Assembly (NCBI GenBank): GCA_013396525.1
Contig: VWYX01000859.1
Location: 248,001-312,000 of the forward strand
Direction of reading: 5' to 3'
Length of the DNA stretch: 64,000 bases
Origin: Chaetorhynchus papuensis
Lineage: Eukaryota; Chordata; Aves; Passeriformes; Rhipiduridae
Positions 58,001 through 64,000 of the stretch are shown here, one piece after another. Each line of letters opens with the position of its first letter. Position 1 is the first letter of the stretch. The notes below the pieces were generated by a model that saw only the letters and a program-made list of their open reading frames with translations, made no database searches and was not told the DNA's origin. Position numbers and translations under genes: made by a program.

Positions 58001-60148
58001 GAGGGCTCAGCAGCAATATCCGCTCCTCCCCTCTTGTAATGACCTCATTTCAAAGTACAATTTCTCTCTGGTTTGGCTTTTAAGGGGTCAGATTGATGCT
58101 GTTTGAGTTGGGATGAAATTTGCTCAGAACCACTGGCTGCTGCCTATGGTTCTACTGAATTTGTTTGCAAGAAACAAAGACTCAACAGTTAATTTGTAAT
58201 TTGTGAATGTATTGAGCTGTGATTAGTGACAGCCCATCTAGGAAATAGGGAGTGTTGTTAGGTAGCACAGCATGGACATAAAAGAGGTAAACCATGAGAG
58301 ACCTACAAATGGGGATGGGAAGACAGACTTCAGTGCTATGTTGGGAGATGCTCTTTCTTTAGCTGAGCCCTTTACCAGAATAAGAAACCAGGATGGTTAA
58401 AGGGGAGCACTGAGAGACACAGCCCACATCATCCTGCCCAATGCTGGATCATGTATGGGAGTTGCAAAGCACTGTGGAAAAGGAAAAGTGTGTATTCCCT
58501 GTCTCTGAAGTGCTGCATCTGCTCATTGTCTCTGTAAAAGTGGCATGGTGCATTGAGGAGCAGTAGGGATGCACTGGGAAAATGTAAGCTCCTGACATAC
58601 TGGCAGGGGAAGCAGGAGAGAAGTGGCTAAGGGAAGAGGAATGGATGTCTTAGATACAAGATATGAGGGTGGAAAGGGAGGAATGGCTGTGAAGATTTAA
58701 AAACAAACAAACAAAACCTCAACCAAAACACAAGTTGCAAATGTATTACCAAAGCTAAGGAAGAAGACACCTGTTAGCTCACCTACAACTAAGTGAGGCA
58801 CATGAAGTCTTAGATCTTTGCTATGTCTTTGCTTCATTTGCGTTCCTCACTTTTGAGTTTGTTCCAGGCTTCCTTGGAGAGATTCCTTGTTTTGCTCCTG
58901 TAGCTCCCTGCAGGATGCAAATGTTAATAAGCGCAAGCACAGCAGGCAGGGCTGAATCCATCAGGAGAGATGGGGACCGCACGGCAGATCGGCTTCCCTC
59001 CTGCTGTGTGACATGTGGGGCTCGTTGAACTCAGGGCTGTGGGGGAGCGCCCTTGCTCTAGTTCGGCAAAGCCAGCCCTGCTGCTGGAATGTTTTCTTAG
59101 CTCTGTTGCTTAGTGGAGCAGTGGTAAACAAAAGGCTTTAGCAAATCATGGACAAATAGAAAGGCAGAACCTATTTCATGAACATGCTAGGCTAATCTGA
59201 CATTAGTGAGTTCTCTATGGAGTCAGGTTTTTTGTTAATTCCTTTAAAAATAGGTTTGGGTGGGGTTTTTTGTTTGTTTTTGGTTTTGTTTTGTTGGTTT
59301 TGGGTTTTTTTTAACCTAAAACTGATGTTAGTAAATGCTTTGGGGTTTTTTTCAGGGATATTAGCCAGAAGAATGCTTTCCATGTGTATATTGCTGGAGT
59401 CGACTTTCCAGCTCACGAGTGACACCTCCTGCCAATGTCGTGCCATCCAATTTAGAACTGACAGTTTAGTGTTACTATGAAACATCTCGTGCTAAGGAGA
59501 GCTGAGAAGGGTAGACAAGACGGACATTCGGTGATAGCGTTGCAAAAACTGTTTTACTGGCTTGTGTGAATTCTCCAGACCTACTTTGTCACCCTGTTGC
59601 TTTCCTCTGGTCCGTGTGTCCAGTTGCTTGCAGTCCTTTTTAGCTCTCCTTGCTGAACGAGGGCCTTGCTTTTGATGTGCTGTTGGCGTCTGGTACTTGA
59701 TGCCTTGGGGGAGAGAGAGAACCTCCTATCATCCTGGGCTTACAGAGTGCCACCAGGCTGGTTCACAGACCTACTGCATGGGCTCACTTGCAATACAGGG
59801 TTGGAGGTAAGAGCTTCTGGCTTCAAATTCTTTAATGCTCCTCAAGTTACTCTCATTATTGCTGCACTTGGAAAAGAAACAGGCAAGCTGTAGGTGGCTC
59901 TCACTGGCCAGTAGCATAACTGATCTTTGCAAAAATTCTAGTATTAGTCCAAGCTTAAAAGCAAGCAAATGATTGACAGAGATAAAGGCTGATTCTATTG
60001 GAAACATGTAATCTTTCCTCTACTTGAGAAAAATGCACCTTTTGTCGTGAATTTCAGTAGCCTGAGCTAGATGCCATGTTTAGGCTACAATGACAAAACA
60101 ACTCTACACCCTCCATCACCTCCCAAGAGAATAGGCACAGCCCAAAGT
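49076..60148. other. Intergenic region between gamma-crystallin fossil and C2orf80
   Basis: About 11 kb without a recognisable gene. Open frames on both strands are under 120 codons and show no known motif. A stretch near 50840-51130 has the feel of an old CR1-like or other ancient repeat but cannot be assigned. A GC-richer patch at about 58900-59090 contains the octamer ATGCAAAT (58915-58922). I did not find further crystallin exons. Confidence 0.6.
59831..59836 (-). terminator. Candidate poly(A) signal for C2orf80
   Basis: ATTAAA on the minus strand lies 313 bases past the C2orf80 stop codon. It is a common variant of the cleavage signal. It is the nearest good candidate I saw. Confidence 0.35.
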
Positions 60149-60367
60149 TTACACCATCCTTTCCACGTGCAGCTGTTGGAGCTCAGCAGGCTGTAACTTG
60201 GTGGCTCTGCTGAGCCAGGTCCTGCTGCCTGGTGTTCCCTTGCCCTGGCCTTGTAGGAGTTGGGGTGAAATGTGCTCACTTTGCTTCCGGGCATGCTCTG
60301 CAGCTTCAGGGGCAGTCAGCATGGCAAATGGATGCAGGGAAATCTTGAAAGGTTGAATCCAGTGGTC
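60149..60367 (-). CDS. C2orf80: C2orf80 last coding exon
   Basis: Acceptor TTGTTGTCCTTGCAG. The exon is 73 codons including the stop and encodes DHWIQPFKISLHPFAMLTAP, EAAEHARKQS, then a Gln/Ser/Leu-rich tail ending HVERMV. The LHPFAMLTAP block is the most conserved part of the C terminus. Confidence 0.92.
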   Translation of the reverse strand, partial: DHWIQPFKISLHPFAMLTAPEAAEHARKQSEHISPQLLQGQGKGTPGSRTWLSRATKLQPAELQQLHVERMV

Positions 60368-63300
60368 CTGCAAGGACAACAATTCATAGACTCGCATACC
60401 TGCAGAAGCTACGTGCTAAGACAATAGGCACACTCTTCTGGTCATTAGAAGCTAACTGCTGAAGAAGATATGCAGAAGATAACTGCTTCAGCAGTCCTGG
60501 TGGATAAATGAGCAACATTTATAATGCCCATCCGAACTGCCATGAGGGTGTGGCTTGGGCTCCCTAAGTATCTATGTATCTTGATAAAGCTAGCACATGA
60601 TTTTCAAGGAGATTTAAGCCACGGCTTCAAAACTGAAAAGGGATAACAGGAATCTCCACCAGTTTACTTCAGTGGGGAAAAAAATCCACAGAGACTGAAT
60701 TTTCAGATGGGCTGGATTCCAGCTCTTCGAGTCTAGGACTCTCAAGGAAGCATAAACTGAGTTCCAAGAGTTACTGTTAATTTAAAACAGTAGATTTAAC
60801 CTCTTAAAGGAATTAGTATCCTTTAAAATAAAGTATCCTTAGTTTCCCAGCTCATCAAAGCATTTCCATTCCTTTCTCGTAGAGTGAAGATTATCTTTAG
60901 CCCATGATTAAAATGAAGCAGTGTTGATGGCTGAAACAGAAACTGAAGAGCCTGATAACAATGGCTTATCTTCTTCAGAAAATTTTGTAACTTTGCTACC
61001 TTGTGATCATTAAGGAAATATCTCTGAGTCCACAAGGGGCAAGATCTGGCAAGTGGACAGTAACATGAGCTGAGCAGAAATACTGTTTCTGTTCTTTCTT
61101 TGTCTCTGCTTGTGTAACATCAGAATATAAACCAAAGCTTAAAAAAACCCACCTCTCCTCCTCCCAAAGGAAATAAACCCACCAAAACCCAAATGCAAAC
61201 TCAAACACTCCACCATGGGAAGCAGCATGAGTAGCTAGCTGGAAACCTTTCACGAAAACATCGCTCCTCTGCAGTGTATGGTGACCACTCAAAACAGAGA
61301 TTTCTAAAAATATCCCGGGTTGGAAATTCATCAAGAAAAGTATTCCTGTCCATAAGAAGCAAGACTGTAAAAATATACAGTGTAACATTCACAGCAAAAG
61401 GAGGGACAGTTGATCCGCCCACTTATCCCAGCAGCAGACGGGGAGATCCCTCCTTCTAAATAACATATTGTGAATTGCCCCTACACCACAACTAGTGACA
61501 TTTCTGGGTCTTGATGTGGAAGAATTCAACTAAGCGAGGTTATAGCCAAGGCTATTCTGATGCATGTAATTGTGAGCTGGAATGAGCTCTAGCACTTTCT
61601 GGACACTGGGTGTCAGTCTGTCATTAATATTACAGCTAAGCATATCTGAGATTTAAAAAAAAACTAAAAGTGCACCAGAAACACTGTGAATTACATGTGA
61701 ATCGTCTGTTACAGTTTGACTACAATTCCACATCAACTTTTAATAGTTGCTTAGGAAACATCAATAAATTATATGGTACTGAAAAAACTATATATTACAG
61801 ATGCTTTTTCATTATGCAGCTGGGTCATACAGAATACTTTTTGTGACTTGAGTAATGAATTAAAGATTCTAATACCTCTCCTACTTTTTAAAGGGCAATT
61901 ACATGACTAAAGCGATACTGCTAGAGAAACTTGCTTTGAACAGAGTCAAGGGCCTTGTGAAGCAGGCAGTATCTCCCCAGACCTGCACAGCATTTTTCCC
62001 CACTCCACACTCGTGGTTATTAGAACATAGTGGTAGGAATCATTATGTAAATCTTTATGGCAAAGGTGCAGGAGCTGGGTTACATCTTAATGTGGATATC
62101 AGTAAATGGACTGCCCTCTTCTTGCCTCTCCCTGGCACACTGTAAGGTAGAGGAGGAGGTGGGGAATAGCTTGGCTTTTTGCTCTAAGAGAAGGTTGGAA
62201 CTCATTTGCTATTACTAATGGGGTAAAAAGGCTAATTACTTCAGTTTAAAATGTAGCATATGTTTTAAAGGCAACAGATATTATAGGATAACTTCACTTT
62301 TACAGATGTGCAGAAAAAACAAGTTGCTCACTTTTGCAGAGCTCTGAGTTGCTGAGGGCTTCATTCTGTAAATCTCAAATATCTCTTCTACAGAAATGCT
62401 GTTCTGTGAAGACAGGTTAGAAGAGAGGTTCAGCTCTCAGAAGTAGTATTCTTTCAAGTGAATGAATGAAATCAAGCTCTTATCCCCTTCTCTGAAACAA
62501 ATCTCACGTGAGCTCCTGGTATTGTTTCATATTGCTAGTACAAATCCATTGATCTGGTCCTGAAACTTGCTTGCCATTTTGCCCTTGGCAGAGAAAAGTT
62601 AAGTAATGTGTACACATGCACAGGACCACCTACTGAAACTGCTACTTTTGTTTTCTAAGGCTTTTTGTTTTCTAAGGCTGAGCAAAACTTTATGGCTTAC
62701 ATAAATCCTAAAAATTAGATGAATTTGTAATATTTGCACTGTCTGTATACTGTGCTTTCAATGAACAAAGGCATTCTAGGTATGGGGAGTGTTTCTATTC
62801 CATCTGCCATAGGATATAAGCTACTGCCATCTTTCCTGTCCTCTTACCATTAGTATTCCTGCATATGAAGATAATATCATAGCTTCTCTCTCAATTCGGT
62901 TGGGATATGTGCGTTGGTTGCGAGCTGCAAAATTCCTGTATGGTGTTTTGAACAAGAAGATTATTAGCCTGGTATTATAAATACAAAAAGTAGTCCTGGG
63001 CTCAATTCACTGCTGCTTTTACTCCATCTTCACACTGGTGTAACCCACTGCAACAGCAAGATCTTGGCTTTGCAATACTCACAATTTCTCTCTTGTCAGT
63101 CCAGTCTGAGCATCTGAGTCATGTAACCACATCAAAGCAACACTGAGGGCTAAGTTGTAATGGACCTAAAAAGACAGAAGAACCTTATGTGGTTTGTTTG
63201 ACTGTAATTGTTTGACTGAAGACAGAAAGACCACAGTAATGCAGGGAAACATGAGCTGTAACTACACTGGGTACCTCATATGTTGTAAGATACTCGAGGA

Positions 63301-64000
63301 GGTCTGAGGTATTTTAAACACACACAGGACAACTGTTTTCTTATGCACAAACAGCTTTGGTTTGTGAAGAATAACCTCTGGTTAGTTGACTTAACTGTAT
63401 CAAATGCCTTCTGCAAATGAGCTTTTCCTTGCTAAAAAATCAGCAAAATCTTTATTTATCTTGGATACACTACACCAGGATGCTATTCACAGCCAATTTC
63501 TTTAGGTACTCTTTTTCATAATGGGCTTTTATTGACCACTGTAGTGACAGGTTATTTAGCTGTACCAAGCAGCCATCTTTCAGAGTTCTCAGTAGCCCTG
63601 CAGTTAAAGAGGACAGGAAGTAGGAAGCCTGGTGATTACCATGTCATCTAGAAAGGTGGACTGCCTTTGTCCTCTTGGATCAAATCCTTTTTCTCGTAGT
63701 CTGATGCCAACATAATCTCTCCTTAAAGCAAGGAAACAACTCATTTTAAATTCAACATGAATTACAGCTGCTTCTAAGCAAACCAGTGCACAGGAAATGT
63801 AATAGATGACTCTAAAGCTAGTGCAAGACCGAGGCTAAATTTACCATGATTCAGGGCTAGGAATCTGCTACAGGACTCTCACAAACAGTTCCCAAGTAGG
63901 AAAGCTGTTAGTTGTTTGCATCACTGCTAATCTTAGTTTCCCTCAAACCCCACTGCTATCTTCTCCAAAGGCTCCAAAATAGGGGAAGAAGCACAAATAT
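60149..64000 (-). CDS. C2orf80: C2orf80 (GONDA1) orthologue, 3' part of gene
   Basis: Five exons join in frame and end at TAA 60151-60149. The encoded protein matches human C2orf80 as I remember it in order and spacing: a D-Y-(V/I)-G-I-R-L-R-E start, STFLDDM, HYNLALSVAL, YPNRIEREAMILSSYAGILM, then NSI-VEEIFEIY, and LHPFAMLTAPEAAEHARKQS. The function is poorly known; the human gene is linked by name to gonad development. No membrane segment or signal peptide is visible in this part. The C-terminal tail after ARKQS does not resemble the human tail. The N-terminal exon (about the first 14 residues in human) lies beyond 64000. In mammals this gene sits between IDH1 and the CRYG cluster, consistent with the crystallin fossil on its left. 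Confidence 0.93.
60368..62331 (-). other. C2orf80 introns and the right-hand edge
   Basis: This 2 kb intron, like the shorter ones at 62404-62847, 62936-63082 and 63166-63639 and the edge at 63722-64000, holds no feature I can recognise. A 130-codon minus-strand open frame at 60996-61388 has no family resemblance. Confidence 0.7.
62332..62403 (-). CDS. C2orf80: C2orf80 coding exon (NSISVEEIFEIY)
   Basis: Acceptor CTGTCTTCACAG, donor GTGAGCAAC. The exon is 24 codons in phase 0-0: NSISVEEIFEIYRMKPSATQ then SSAK. The human counterpart reads NSIPIEEVFKIYGA. Confidence 0.92.
62848..62935 (-). CDS. C2orf80: C2orf80 coding exon (YPNRIEREAMILSSYAGILM)
   Basis: Acceptor CACCATACAG, donor GTAAGAGGA. 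The exon encodes NFAARNQRT and YPNRIEREAMILSSYAGILM, the most conserved block of the family. It is 88 bases, with its first base completing a Leu codon. Confidence 0.95.
63083..63165 (-). CDS. C2orf80: C2orf80 coding exon (VHYNLALSVAL)
   Basis: Acceptor CTTTTTAG, donor GTGAGTATT. The exon encodes VHYNLALSVALMWLHDSDAQ then TGLTREK, aligning with AHYDLAISVALQWL in human. It is 83 bases and ends in phase 2. Confidence 0.93.
63640..63721 (-). CDS. C2orf80: C2orf80 coding exon (DYVGIRLREKGFDPRG)
   Basis: Acceptor TTGCTTTAAG, donor GTAATCACC. The exon encodes RDYVGIRLREKGFDPRGQRQ then STFLDDM. It is 82 bases and enters on the last base of a codon, so at least one more coding exon lies upstream, outside the window. 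Confidence 0.93.

Noticed and set aside
1..64000. A new multi-gene defence, biosynthetic or mobile system
   Set aside because: The window is intron-rich vertebrate DNA with two known genes, one pseudogene and sparse repeats; nothing supports a novel system.

Overview
This is a vertebrate nuclear genomic window, most likely from a bird. The coding signal is split into short exons with canonical GT...AG introns. The background is AT-rich with very few interspersed repeats. The one clear retrotransposon (269-404) has the 3' tail of an avian/reptilian CR1 element. A CpG island marks one promoter. There are no operons, CRISPR arrays or bacterial genes. All three recognised loci lie on the minus strand.

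Region 1, positions 1 to about 41280: the 5' part of NBEAL1 (neurobeachin-like 1), read right to left. The start codon is at 40427-40425. I can place 17 coding exons that join in frame, plus one in-frame candidate cassette exon (9530-9616). With the cassette they give 894 codons, covering the N-terminal alpha-solenoid and most of the concanavalin A-like lectin domain. The PH-BEACH, BEACH and WD40 parts lie beyond position 1. Intron 1 is 14.3 kb. The promoter is the CpG island at about 40740-41480, with a YY1-type motif on the NBEAL1 strand and a plausible non-coding first exon.

Region 2, about 41.5-46.9 kb: intergenic, with nothing I can assign.

Region 3, 46861-49075: a broken two-exon gamma-crystallin gene. 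Both Greek-key domain exons are recognisable, but each carries a stop or frame disruption. Its position next to C2orf80 matches the mammalian CRYGA-F cluster. It looks like a fossil of a lens gene family reported lost in birds.

Region 4, about 49.1-60.1 kb: intergenic, with nothing I can assign.

Region 5, 60149 to beyond 64000: the last five coding exons of the C2orf80 (GONDA1) orthologue. Its 5' end is outside the window.

The three genes are neighbours and not a pathway: NBEAL1 is a BEACH-family membrane-trafficking scaffold, CRYG a lens structural protein, and C2orf80 a small protein of poorly known function. I found no novel multi-gene system. The observations most worth a second look are the crystallin fossil, a frame-breaking candidate exon in NBEAL1 (9053-9173), a duplicated 80-base intronic block, a GC-rich insertion-like block in an NBEAL1 intron, and the NBEAL1-CRYG-C2orf80 adjacency. 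Exon coordinates come from reading splice sites by eye and comparing with the human proteins from memory; no alignment was run.
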